Positions 50,501 through 61,996 of a stretch of 64,000 nt of DNA are shown here, in pieces. The stretch comes from Clavelina lepadiformis (Eukaryota; Chordata; Ascidiacea; Aplousobranchia; Clavelinidae): the NCBI RefSeq assembly GCF_947623445.1, contig NC_135247.1:3350501-3414500 (forward strand), read 5' to 3'. The notes under the pieces were generated by a model. It made no database searches. It was given only the letters and a program-made list of their open reading frames with translations, and was not told the origin of the DNA. Made by a program: the position numbers and the translations under genes. The number at the start of each line of letters is the position of its first letter. Within the stretch, counting starts at the first letter, position 1.

Positions 50501-51590
50501 TTTTTTACGTAATTTTAAAAGGATTTGGAGCAGATGTTGTTAAGATTTTCTCACACTATTTTACAGGCACTGAAATCTACGCGCCCGCAACCAAGTAAAT
50601 CCCAGTGGTGCCATGACAACTCAAACCTATTTACTCGGCGTTCAGTGAATCTGTATAAAAACAGAGTGAGGGCGAGTTTCAAATTCGGCCGAACACTACA
50701 AAAATTAACGTACAAGTTAACATTAATTTTGAAAAATTGTTCTGGGCGATTTTATACAACTTTGTTTTCATGATGTATGTATGAAAATGTAAGCTTGAGG
50801 CGTATTCATTAAAAAGTAGGCTTATACATCGAGAGGTAGTTGCTGTTGTGTAATTTTGTTTGACAAAGGGCATTAGCTCTGATAGACAAGTTTTTTGCAC
50901 GAAAAACATTGAATTTGTTATGAACTTCTTATTCGCACGATACGTAACCAAGCATGTCTAATTGAGATATATAAAATACTTAAATACGTCATAGGGCTCT
51001 TTTTCAAATGTGAATAATATTCGGTCAAGGACTTTTAAAAAGTTTTCATTCACACTCGGTCAGTTAAAGATGAAAACAAAGAACCTCCACAGCTGTTTGT
51101 TCCCGAAACGGAAGGATAACTGGACATGCTGGAATATGTTTTGAGACGTTTTTATTACATGAGTTATTTGTTCGTGTGCGATCGTAATTGACGCAATGTA
51201 AATATCATATTACCCATCAATAAAAAGTATTAACTTTTCCGTAACTGCGGTAGTAGAGAAAAAGCGGCGAGTACAATGTTTACGATTGAACAAGCAAAGC
51301 TTCGTGTGCTTTACAACGTTCGTGACCTCCGTTGTAAATGTAGGGATTTGAAGAAAAACCTTAAAAAAGCGCAACCCTTCTATGAAGAACGTAGCCTTAA
51401 GTTATAGCGCGGTTTGAGCGAACCTTACCTTGTTTGCTCATTTGGCTTTCCGCTTTCTTCAATATTTATAGCAGCTGAGTTGGTGAAATGGCATGCGAAC
51501 AGAATCAACTTTAACTTTATCATTAACTACATTAAATGTTTTTAAGCAGAGGTATTAGCCGCTGGAGCTGAAGTGTAGTTTAGGGTGAAA
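47589..51590. other. gene-poor region left of the MARVEL gene
   Basis: These 4 kb contain no exon or element I can support. The last few hundred bases before 51591 should include the promoter or trans-splice acceptor of the MARVEL gene; a polypyrimidine-AG sequence (TTTTTAAGCAG) ends at 51549. Confidence 0.55.
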
Positions 51591-52581
51591 ATGGCGAAGT
51601 GTTCGCCGCATTTCAAGAAAAATTTTGTCAAGTCAGGGGAAGGCGTCTTCAAATTGATGGAAATCGTTGTTGGCGCTGCTTCATGGTTGCTGCTATGTGC
51701 CGGAAATGGTAAGATTTGAATGTGATCAAACACAAGAAACTACAGTTTAGAAGCTTGCATAACTATCAAAAGAAGAGTTTATAATGCATGAAGTATTCAA
51801 CACTAATCAACACGTTCAGAAAGGTATTGTAGAAGAATTAACGTCAGACTTGTAGGGATCATTTGTAAAGGTGTTTGCTAACGCCGCGATTATTAGCTAA
51901 AGCTCAATTTGAGTACCAGTATAAAGACAGTGCGATTGCCTCGCCAACATAAAGATAAACTTTTGAAGATGGTGCACAAAGCTCATTTGTTTATTTTCTG
52001 TCACAATGAAGTCTATATATGGACGCCGTGAAAAGTTTGTTTGGCACAATCCTCTACACAATACTACTAGCAATTGTGATGTATGGTATAGCCTATATAC
52101 AAGAGTTCTTATAAATAATTGATTTAATTAACAGTAGTTTATATTTCTCATAGTTTTGCGAACAAGTGTGATGGACCGAAGTACCCTCTTTTTGACCCTG
52201 GTAATGCTTCTGGTGTGGTTCGGTACCTGCGCCTCCTACGTTCTATTTCTCTTCACACCCGTCACCAAGAAAGCACTAGCCATGGACTCGGTTTTAACTT
52301 GTGCATTTTTCCTACTTTATGCGGTGTCTACCGCCATGTGCACAGTTTCAGATTTCATATGGGTTTGCACAAACCACCCTTATTGTGGCATCTTGGTCAC
52401 TCATAGAAACGTGTGGGAGCTTAGAAACGGAGGAGAAAATCTGGCTGTTGTCATTTTTGGAGCGGTTCTTGCCGGTATTTACTTCACCCAGTTTGTTTAC
52501 CAATGTACCAAGTTGTGCACGAAAACTTTTATTCCGCAAATTCGTATTGACCAAGAAACAGAAACGCTGAACGACATGTAA
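51591..52581 (+). CDS. four-pass MARVEL-domain protein (MAL/CMTM/plasmolipin type)
   Basis: Two exons, 51591-51708 and 52154-52581, join in phase 1 to give 181 residues. Four hydrophobic helices are visible: about residues 20-40 (FKLMEIVVGAASWLLLCAG), 49-73, 84-110 and 136-160. Short polar loops lie between them and both tails are hydrophilic. The first helix has the L.E.V.G...W....AG pattern seen in MARVEL proteins, and the length matches MAL/CMTM family members (about 150-200). Such proteins lie in cholesterol-rich membranes and take part in vesicle traffic or membrane apposition. Which subfamily it belongs to cannot be decided by eye. Splice sites are AATG/GTAAGA and TTTCTCATAG. An acceptor ending at 51549 lies 41 bases before the ATG. 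Confidence 0.85.
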
Positions 52582-55439
52582 GCAGGGTTCGTAATATCTT
52601 TTGTACTGTTCCAGGAAATTCTTTGTTACTGACGTCAGCACATTGACGTCAGGTATTTGGGTTTGTGATGTAACCTGATATTTATGTATCGGATTGATTT
52701 TGATGCCCGGTTGTGATTTCTTGACCAGGTATGTGACCAGGTCCCTGTAGCCTGCCTATAAATTGATACAAAAGTCAATTAAATATTGGAAATTTGTCCA
52801 AACAAACATCAAAATTAATCGAAAAATATTTGATTAAAAAAAAAATTTACACCAATAAGCAGACATTTAAATGTTTTGAAAATAACTGAATAGTTTTGGT
52901 GGAATGTTTCGGACAAAGTGAAAAACACTCAGTTTAAAGGTACATTTTTTCAAAGTTTCGTACAGTAAAATGCCATACCAGCGTTAGCCGCAATTAGGTG
53001 ACATTTGACCGAATGCGGTTGCGTCAAAGAAAAACACCGACCCGACTTTAGCTTAAAACATTTTCGGAGTAATGTTTGCTAAAATTTGCGATATGCGATA
53101 TCATAATGGTATTTTCCATTCACCTTACCCTGTTTGTATGATTATAACTGCTCAATCTGTGATGAACTTTGAGAAATATAATCAAAAAGTTAGCGTAACG
53201 TTTTGAACTATATTGTTTGTCAGTTTAAGCCTATACGCTACAAACCCAGCATGTGGGCTTATTTGGTTTTAACAGATATCATCAATTATTCATGTATAAT
53301 TGAAAAGACGTCAAAACCCCAGAAAAATTAAATTATATTTATTATTCGTGAAGTAAACGACCGAATTTTATTTATAAGTATTTGGAGAAAAACGTTACAT
53401 TTTTGCCGATTCTCGATATAATGTTTTTTTGGGGAAAGTGCAACACTGGATTTCTGCCAGAAACTTGTGGTCTCTAATTTATATTACGTTTTAATTGATT
53501 ATTGCGTTTGATTGTTATATTATTTTGATGGCGTTTTTTGCGATGTTACTCATCCAATAAAAGATAGTAGCCTATGTGTCATGTTTTTGTATTCTTCTAT
53601 AATTATCTATAGAGTTACGCTTCGGTTCTAGAGTACAGTCCATATATTACTTTGTTCGTCACAGGAAGTCATTTTCCACAACAAGTCATCGCTTGAAAGC
53701 AGCCTATTTTCCTGTAAGTTAAACCTTGCAAAAATAATCTTCATCGACGAAATGGAAGACACAGTTCTCCATTTGAAAGATTTTATTCTTTTTCAGTTCT
53801 TAGGTCGCGTAAAAGATGACACTCGGTTTTGGAATTAACTAGTGCAGTTGGTATTTTGCTGTTTTGAACATTGATACGCTTGTATTGGTTATTAGTGATG
53901 GAAGTTTTTTACAACTGCACTCGTAGAAGTTAAGCTTCATAAGATTACCTCATATATTTGCAAATTATGACCCATCCGCGTATAAGCAACATCTCCCCAA
54001 TCTTTTGAGCTGTAGTAGAAACGAAACAAAACAGCATGACATATTCACAACGCTGATAACACACAGTATAACAAGCTTCTATAAACATGTTAAGAACACA
54101 CAAGTTGTTTTCACAGCAATAATTCATTACTTTTGCATGAACCATGTCGAAGAGTGATGGAGCTCCTTATTCATTTTCTTTGCTACTATATTTTCACACA
54201 GCTTCAATGCTTCATTTTTCTCTTTTGTTTCAAAATGCAAACAGAGGAATTCCTATAGTTTTGATGAGAGCCGTAAGTCAACGTCACTCCACAAAATTGA
54301 AACTGCTTCATATTACTCAAACAATATTATATGATTCCGAATTTTAAAAAAATTCTATTCATACCAGTCAACCTCATGCAGGCAAAGCCTGGCTATATAC
54401 AATCGATGGCAAATGAAGCTTAACTTATTACATTGTTGGATAATAGGCCTATATATCGTTCTGTATTTTACACAAGTAGCCTGACGTATTTATAACGCGG
54501 TTTGCAGACTAGCATGTTGCGGATCTGTAATTAGAAAATCGATTATTTTTGAGTCCATGGTTGAGTGTTTGTTAAGCGCCTAATGACAAGCCAGTTACTT
54601 AGGACGTTGAACCAGGCTATGGACTATTGTTGTTTAAGCCAAGCAAATACTCATGTGATATTTTGAGAAATACAGGCACATCCAAAAGAGATACGTTGGT
54701 ATCGTACTCTTACAACTAGAGTTTAGTTTTAATCATAGAGTAGCCTATACTAAACCACCAGAAATGAACTGAAAAAGAACAAAACGTACACACACTGCTT
54801 TACAAAGTTGGAAACTCGGTCTTCAGAGTTACGTCATTCGAAACTAATTCAGGCATAAAACACGCATTAAACCATGCAGGGCTGAGCTAGTCGGCTGGAG
54901 CAACAGCGCCATGCAATGGGTACGGCAAGTCTGCCTGTAAATTCTGATAAATATGTCAAAATACAACCAATCTACAAGGCACAAATCCATGGCCTTCAAA
55001 CGGGAAGCTGTAGTTTTGTGATATTCAGATAACAAGACACTCTTGAGATTGCAGTGAATTAAACAGAATAAGTCTACAAACACAAAAGCTTTAGAGGTCT
55101 AATTTCAACATGAAGTCCAGAAGTAGTTTAAAAAAGTCAAGCTGTTTTAAATATAACTGTAAAATATTAAATTTCCTGAGTCTTGCTGCCTTGTAAAACA
55201 TAAGTATAAGGATTGTATTCATATTACAAAGAGCGACAAAAAAGTGAAGTTCTGTAAAAAGTCAATGCTCAGTGAGCAATGTTGAATAATAATACATCCT
55301 GCTAAGAAATTGAACCTTAGAGATGATAAATGTTACTGTCATGTCATGAGTAACGCAATGTGAAAAATCTGCAACTAGAAAGGCGCATTATGAAAAAAGT
55401 CTAGCCAAGAAAAAATCTAAACACGCAAGAACACGACAA
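52582..55439. other. intergenic region right of the MARVEL gene
   Basis: The left part should be the 3' UTR of the MARVEL gene and the right end the 3' UTR of the minus-strand coiled-coil gene. I see no supported exon, RNA gene or transposon end. The short frames at 53945-54347 and 54844-55083 have no recognisable features. Confidence 0.55.
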
Positions 55440-55581
55440 TCACATACTACCTCTACGGTCTCGGTAACTACTGGGTGATCCACCCAAAACGCTTTGCGTT
55501 CCTGAGCTTTCAAAATTTCCACTTTTTGCGTTTTTTATAAGCACCTGTCCAACTTCACACCTTCTCTCACCAAGAACTGCA
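55440..55581 (-). CDS. possible alternative last exon of the coiled-coil gene
   Basis: After the acceptor TTCCATGCAG a frame stays open from GERRCEVGQVL through SSGTQSVLGGSPSSYRDR to a TGA at 55442-55440. A donor-like AGAG/GTAGTA lies near the end. The Ser/Gly-rich tail looks coding, but the phase needed does not match the exon ending at 55588. It could be used through an unseen donor before the upstream TAA, or through a later AG (GGTGAG, 55573/55572). Confidence 0.4.
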
Positions 55582-55587
55582 TGGAAA

Positions 55588-58500
55588 TTATTTTTGATCA
55601 ACATTGACGACCGCTCCTGGTCTATCTTGGATTATGTTTGTCTTTGAGGATGCAACGGCTTCGTTATTCTCATCCACTGCTGAGAAATTATCAATTTTTT
55701 CTCTGAGTTTATTCTGGAGAGCACAAACCTCCAATGAAGATGATTCCAACTTCTCTTGCAACTCTGTAAAAAGAAGTTATGCTTCAATATAGTAAATGAA
55801 AACTGTAAATTTATGGAGTAGGAGCATGCAATACAAACACTATTTTTGCCAGAGCCAAGCTTTTTTATGTTTAACAAGTTAAGAATCACTGGTGTTTAAT
55901 AATTTATGAATTACAATTCATTAGGAGTGATAGTATGATATAATAGCCTGTCGTCATTTGCTGAAACCAGGATCAGTTTTGACATTAATTACGTATCAAT
56001 GTATTAAAAATAAAACTTCTCTTTGTTTAAAACAATGTTGTGCAAATATGTCAATACGACAACAAGCACTATCATCACTTATGACAGCGGAGTATCTTAG
56101 ACAAAAAATGAGGATCGATTTCCAGACTTCAAAAAGGCTTATAATGAGCTTAAAAGCTTAAAAGGTTTATAATGTACATGGGTAATTGGGTATTGAATAG
56201 GACTTCAATTTGATAACTTTACTAACCACAGACAGTTGTCTGATGCTGAAACTCTTTCTGTTTCAGAAGCTGATGGGCATTTTGAGAAGAATCGATTGCA
56301 TTTTTTAATAATGTTTCAATACTTTTTAGTCTTCCATTCAAAACATCCTTGTCTTTTAGGAGTGTCTGATTTTCCAATTTCAGCTTCTCTAGCTTTGAAA
56401 AAGTAGATATACTTGTGCACCATTTTTATCATGTAACAATTGCAGTGCTGCTGTTATAAGAAAACTAAATATTAAATAAAATTGAAAAAGTTACAGCAGA
56501 AAAGAATACAATAACACCATGTATAACCAATAAAACATGTTATAATATGAAATGTATTTTATAGTCACCTCAGTTTGCAAGGACTGAGAACTATGAAGAT
56601 TGTCAGACAGTTTCTTATTTTCCATCAACTTCAAATTACTCTCCAGTGTCATTAACTAAAAGTATAAAATAATTTTCAAATTTAATGGCATTAATAGTAA
56701 TTTATAGCATTTTAGAGGCAATGTTGCTATTTACTTGCAAAGCAATGCTATCGTTCAGTAAAAACAAAAAAATATGCAATTGCCACTACAACCCCAACTC
56801 CAACTACAAGTTAGTGGATAAAGTAAATTATATGTAACACCAGTCTAAAGCTATGCAACCAGCTTCTAAGCTTTCAAATTACACAATTTCTGTAAATGCT
56901 GAGTTTACAATTGTGTAAGCGTTTAAAAAACCCCATTTTAAGGAACCTGGTCACCCAAATCCAATTTGTCCTTTCTCAGATCAGAGATGATGCATTTTTG
57001 GTATTCATGGGTAAGTAGCAGTTCTTTGTTAATAGATGTGGCAACCTGAGTGTTTTTCTCAAGCTTTCTCTGCGCATCTGTCATCTGACATTCATAAAAA
57101 AACTAACTCAAATTTGAGGCTAAGTTTTTATTTTAATTATGAAAGGCGCAAATGCAAAACCTGTTCCAGCTGTTTATTGATCTTGTCTATGGTTGCCTGA
57201 AACTGATCTACTCTGTTTGAAAAGTAATTTGATGTTTTCTGACTAACATGTAGATTCTGCTCACATTCAACAAGTTTCTTCTCTAAGCTGTTCCTATACG
57301 TAAACAAATTAATAAATTCATATACCGTACGGCATACAATAATAATAATAATGATACACTTTTTGTGATAAATCATTGTGTTGTATAAGCTATGCACATA
57401 CTTTTCCTGAATGAAGGTTGCAATTCTGCTTTTGAGTTGAGTGATGGTTGATTCAGAAGTTTCTAGTGCAATTTTTAGTCGTTTGTTTTCATCGATGGAA
57501 TTTAAGTTGTCATCTGGACGTTGAAGTTTTATGCAGTTTGCTTCCATTTCTTTATGACTTGCCCGCAAAGCCTGTCATTACACATAAAGAACAAATTTTT
57601 TCAGTGAAGGGAAGCACTTGAACTACACATGCCGAAAAATTGGTACAATATATACAAGATATACTTTAGCAAAAAGCAATAGTCACTATAAACTGAAATT
57701 ATTAGTAAAATGGAAACTACTAAGCATCACTAAACTAAGCGTAAGCACAATATCACCAATGATAAAAATCTGTAATTTTCATCTCTATAATGCAGCACGA
57801 CATACTTTTTCAGTATAGCCACCACAAAGGCTAGGGCAAACATGAATATACAGAAAGACCAAATTTTTTATATTGACATTATTTGTTATGTTAAATGTAA
57901 ACTTAAAAACCAGCGATAGAAAATTCTTACCAGACTATCTTTACAAGAAACAAAGAATAAAAATTTTGTGTGTCGCTGCCACTAGTAGTAGTTCTAACAA
58001 AAAGATACTTAATTTCAGACACAGCAGGCATCATGTGAAGTAAATTGAGCTGACTCAAAGTTTATTTTTGGTTCCACATAAAAGTATGACTTAACTTTCA
58101 GCTTCTACCTTGTTTTTTTTTAACAAAATGCTGACAAATTATTTTTCCAATGACTACATGCATTGAAACATACGAGTCAATGCGAACAGTCTAATCAGCA
58201 TTTAAGATATAGGCTACCATTTTGTATCTCAAAATAGAACTACACAAAACATGTTTATTGTTCAATGCCAACAACCATATGTTTAATGCATGATTGAAAA
58301 GTTAATTTCAAGGATTTCCAAAATTTATGCTAAGTTCCCAAAATTACCATAAGCTCAGAAGAAAGAGTTTCAACTTCACTGCACAGACGTAACTTCTCTG
58401 TTTGTAAAAGTTCAACTCTTTTCTCAAGTAGTAAAGTCTGCTTTCTTGAGAATCTCAGTTCCTCAATAACCTTTTTAAACATTAAAAAACCATGTTTGGA

Positions 58501-59031
58501 TGGGACCTAATACTTCTATTCAGACTATTTTTATATAGTTTATATAGTTTTATATATTTTAATTAAGTTTATAATAATTTCGACAGAAACATAAAAAAGT
58601 TCAGCGTGCATATTGATGAACCTCATGCGTGAATATGTTACACTTTCCACTACATGGCGCGTACCATGGCTTAAACAGAATGATGGTTCCTCACTCGAGC
58701 CTTGATTATCGAGCTTATCCTAGTGCAAGGTCCAATGATTAAACATTCTTCATTTGGTTTTTCGATTTTGATAATAACCATTGTGTGTAGCAAAGGTATA
58801 TTGCTATAGGCTAGGTAGCCTAGCATCGTATTGGTGACCGGGAAAACATTTTCCAGCTTGCTTTAATGAGATGACTTTAACCTACCGGTACTGACACACT
58901 TGTGATAATAAAGAGATATTATAATATACAAATCGAATAGAATATAGAATTCTTATTTTCAGACGGCTGCTGTACGAAACATGATGTCAATGATAGATAA
59001 TATTGCGTACCGATAACTTTCTGTTTTCCAT
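55588..59031 (-). CDS. coiled-coil protein of unknown identity
   Basis: Phase-consistent exons: 59031-59011 (MENRKLS, preceded by an in-frame stop), 58470-58348, 57571-57402, 57293-57161, 57084-56947, 56655-56569, 56392-56227 and 55763-55588. Together they give about 337 residues if translation ends at the TAA 55590-55588. Almost the whole protein is heptad-rich and high in Lys, Glu, Leu and Gln (for example LLLEKRVELLQTEKLRL, LEKLKLENQTLLKDKDVL). This points to a long parallel coiled coil, as in centrosomal, ciliary or vesicle-tethering proteins. I do not recognise the family and give no function. The start is the weakest point, since a 7-codon first exon is short. The end is also unsure because a coding-like exon follows at 55440-55581. 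The longer introns (55764-56226, 57572-58347, 58471-59010) hold nothing recognised. Confidence 0.6.
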
Positions 59032-59941
59032 TTTAAGTCATGACATAAATATCGTGCCTGCCTATCTTGCGTGAGTTATGCACAGCTGTTCAATGCATTC
59101 ATTCTAATAAGATCAACCCTACAACATGGACGTCTTTATGCTGTTGCTGTGCCAATGTTTTGTCTAAATGTAATTGTTCAAAGAAACTTCAATATAATCA
59201 GTATATACAGTTGTCATTCCTATGCAACCATTGTTGAATTCTATTTGGATAAGTTCAATGTCAAGATAGACAACTTTATTGTCATCTTCACAGGGCAACA
59301 AGGAATTTGGTCCTATAATGTAGCAGTGGAGAACCACTCATTATAATATTGATCACTGCTAATTGAAGCTAGTCATCAGACAATAAGCCGTCAAGGTGAA
59401 CAATTAAATCTGTGGGTGAGAAAAGCAGACAACGACCACATGAGACTCATATATCATCACCCGCAATAAACATTTCAACAAGTACTTATTGTAGCGAAGT
59501 GGGTCAATCTTTCAAGTTCAGGTGCCATATACCCACTTTACATTACACACTTTATAGCATGTCATTTACCTTCAAGAATTTGTTCCTTTGGTTGACTCTT
59601 GTTGCTTCTTTACCAATAATGTTTGACATTTTTATAGATGTAACCCAACCTACACAATAAGACATGCACAGTATGACGCTTCAAAAGAAAAATAAATTGC
59701 AGCCATCAGCAAATTAAACTTAAAGCCGAGTGTAAGTTCTAATTTCAATCCAGCTTCAACCAGAACAGTATACATCAAACAAAGTCAAGTTAGTATAATT
59801 TCTTTTGCCCGGCTATATTAAAATGTTGCAACCAATAAAAAAGTGCATAAATAGACATATTACAGTAGTTTATAACTTCAGAAACGAAACCAATGATGTA
59901 AGATCTTTGGTAAGATTATATTAAGATGAGGATGGACTTAC

Positions 59942-60008
59942 TCTAATACGGTGCTTCCCCAACATTTTAAATCAGCAACCTCTTTTCTAACTTTCTCATT
60001 GTCTGGCA
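59942..60008 (-). CDS. unplaced coding-like exon A
   Basis: This 67-base stretch has an AAAG acceptor and a GTAAGT donor. In one frame it reads PDNEKVRKEVADLKCWG, which is charged and coiled-coil-like. It may be a 5' exon of the coiled-coil gene, but its phases match neither exon B nor the exon at 58470. Another exon would be needed, or this is a different small gene. Confidence 0.4.
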
Positions 60009-60141
60009 CTTTAAAGCTTAACGAGTTTTATTTACAATATATTTTCTTTATCCCATTTATGACAAGTTTTAAACAAAACGAATATTTTCTGAAAGGTAAA
60101 ATAACTATTTCTCTTTGGTAATATTACATTTGGGGAATTAC

Positions 60142-60206
60142 CTTGTCAGGAACTTCTTTAAGAGTGGAAAGTCTAATCATTCTGTCAGGGAAGGTTTCAG
60201 AAAAGC
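60142..60206 (-). CDS. unplaced coding-like exon B
   Basis: This 65-base stretch lies between a TTTTCACAG acceptor and a GACAAG/GTAATT donor. The only open frame reads FSETFPDRMIRLSTLKEVPD. It contains an in-frame ATG (60177-60175) that could be a start. It is on the same strand as the coiled-coil gene, but its end phase does not fit exon A. Confidence 0.4.
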
Positions 60207-60519
60207 CTGTGAAAATTGTTGGGCTGAATACGGTTATCATGAATACGGTAATCTGAATACGGTTATCACGCTGAATAAATGTTATCATATACCATACCCT
60301 CGACCAGCCCTGGTTGCACACTTATATGTAAATGAAAGGTCTATTTTTGATTAATTATAATTTGAAGTGTCATTTTCAGTTTGATATTGCAGTGATTAAC
60401 CATGCTAATAAATTGATAGCTGTCCAATATCTATGTGCTTTACATTGCCATAGAAATAATTTTGAGGCTGTAAAGAAGCAATTAAAGTGCTGCAATCTTT
60501 GTTTTGACATAATAAAACC
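60207..60519. other. gap between the unplaced exons and the methyltransferase gene
   Basis: This is the 5' flank of the plus-strand methyltransferase gene. It contains the small tandem repeat at 60224-60270 and nothing else recognised. Confidence 0.5.
60224..60270. repeat. three tandem copies of TGAATACGGTTATCA
   Basis: Units of 14-17 bases (TGAATACGGTTATCA, TGAATACGGTAATC, TGAATACGGTTATCACG) lie head to tail. They are almost identical, so the duplication is recent. Confidence 0.85.
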
Positions 60520-61224
60520 ATGAGTGAAGTAAGTACCTTTGGAAATGCAATTAAATCTAATTCTCAAAACAATGACTGGATTAAAAGATGGGAGATTGGT
60601 GAAACAGGATTCCATATGTCACAAGTTCATCCGTACTTGTTAAAGCTTAAAGACAGGTTTTTAAAAGAGTGTAGCACAGTTTATGTTCCGTTGTGTGGGA
60701 AAACACTTGATCTGATCTATCTTGCCGATGAAGGTCACAATGTCATCGGCAGCGAATGCGCTGAAGTTGGCATTCTGCAATTTTTTGATGACAACAAGAT
60801 CAAGTATGAAAGGTCACTGCATCCAACTGCTCCATTTGAAGTTTTCAAAGGAATAGATAAGACAATTACCATTTACAAAGGAGATTTCTTTCAGCTAGAT
60901 TCTGTTGTTATGGGAAGGGTTGATGCTATTTGGGACCGCGGTTCATTTGGAGCCATTCATCCATCACAGCAAACGAAATATGGCAAAATAATCCATGATA
61001 TTATCAAGGAAAATGGCAAGTATCTTCTTTGTACTTTGCGATATGAAGGTGTTAGGACGGGAAATCCTTATTCGGTCAGTGAAAATGATGTTCAAGTTTC
61101 GTTTGGACAAAGTTTTGACATATCCACTTTAGACAGCTATGAAAGTAGTGATTTTGATTTTGTAAAACAAGACGGTTTGAAGTCTGCCATTGCTACTTTT
61201 AATTTACTTTTACCAAAAAGTTGA
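60520..61224 (+). CDS. tpmt: thiopurine S-methyltransferase family protein, intronless
   Basis: A single exon encodes 234 residues (human TPMT has 245). It is a Rossmann-fold SAM-dependent methyltransferase. Family landmarks are the N-terminal WIKRWEIGETGFH (20-32), the SAM-binding VPLCGK plus LADEGHNVIGSE (56-79), GILQFF (84-89), YKGDFF (119-124), IWDRGSFGAIHP (137-148) and YLLCTLRYE (168-176). TPMT methylates aromatic and heterocyclic thiols in the cytosol. The start is the first ATG after an upstream in-frame stop. The gene sits on the plus strand between two intron-rich minus-strand genes and has no intron itself. The start codon is followed by GAAGTAAGT, a good 5' splice-site match, which may be chance. 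The lack of introns could mean retroposition, intron loss or transfer. Confidence 0.9.
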   Translation: MSEVSTFGNAIKSNSQNNDWIKRWEIGETGFHMSQVHPYLLKLKDRFLKECSTVYVPLCGKTLDLIYLADEGHNVIGSECAEVGILQFFDDNKIKYERSLHPTAPFEVFKGIDKTITIYKGDFFQLDSVVMGRVDAIWDRGSFGAIHPSQQTKYGKIIHDIIKENGKYLLCTLRYEGVRTGNPYSVSENDVQVSFGQSFDISTLDSYESSDFDFVKQDGLKSAIATFNLLLPKS

Positions 61225-61996
61225 TTGCACTTTAATAACCAATTGTGTTGTTTTCACTTTATTATTTTAAGGAATGTGTGGTATAATTATGTCTATTTGA
61301 TACAAATACTTAGTGATTTAAAGAATGGCTTATTTTATGCATGTAAATGACAGATTAAACTGGGCAATCAGATTTTACTTTTTGCGTAATTATTATTGAA
61401 AATATACCAACAACCAAATTAAGCATATCTATATGGAAGGAAATTTGCTTTGCTGTAAGTTTTCAGCACGCATTTTCTTAAATTCAGATAGAAAGAGAAA
61501 GGCATAGAAAATGGGATTACTTAGTATCTTTGCAGTTTGGCGTTAATATCTAGCCTGTACGATTCAGCTAATTATTCCTATCTTTTTATGACATAAGTGG
61601 CATTATTACGAATGATTCGCTAAGCTGATTAACTTTTGTCAACTTGAAGTATGTATAATATATGCAATGCATAAACACTAAACAGGCATATAAACAAAAA
61701 ATTCTTTTGCACAAAGGGCATGGTTTTATTCAGCAGTATTTCACAAGCTGTACAGTGTTCACATACAAACACAGTAAAACAGTCACTAAAACGAATATCT
61801 CAAATTGGATAAAACTCTACAAAAGTCACAAAAACATGTTTAAAACTTCTTAAAACCAAGTGTTTTGCAAGAAACTTGGGCAAGGTTTTTTTGCGATGAT
61901 TAGAAAATGTAAATCATGATTTCAAATTTCATTCAGTGTTAAAAAAGAAATGATCTGTGAATGCAAATGAAAATTGCAAATGGGAAAACTACACCA
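61225..61996. other. intergenic region between the methyltransferase gene and the RBL gene
   Basis: These 772 AT-rich bases are shared by two converging 3' UTRs. TTTAATAACC lies just after the methyltransferase stop. No exon is seen. Confidence 0.6.

Noticed and set aside
54844..55083. 79-codon minus-strand frame
   Set aside because: No recognisable domain, no splice partner, and it lies in a probable 3' flank.
59071..59346. 91-codon plus-strand frame
   Set aside because: No motif, and it overlaps the 5' flank and introns of a minus-strand gene. The AGTGG-AGAA-CCACT hairpin at its end resembles a hAT end but has no partner or target duplication.
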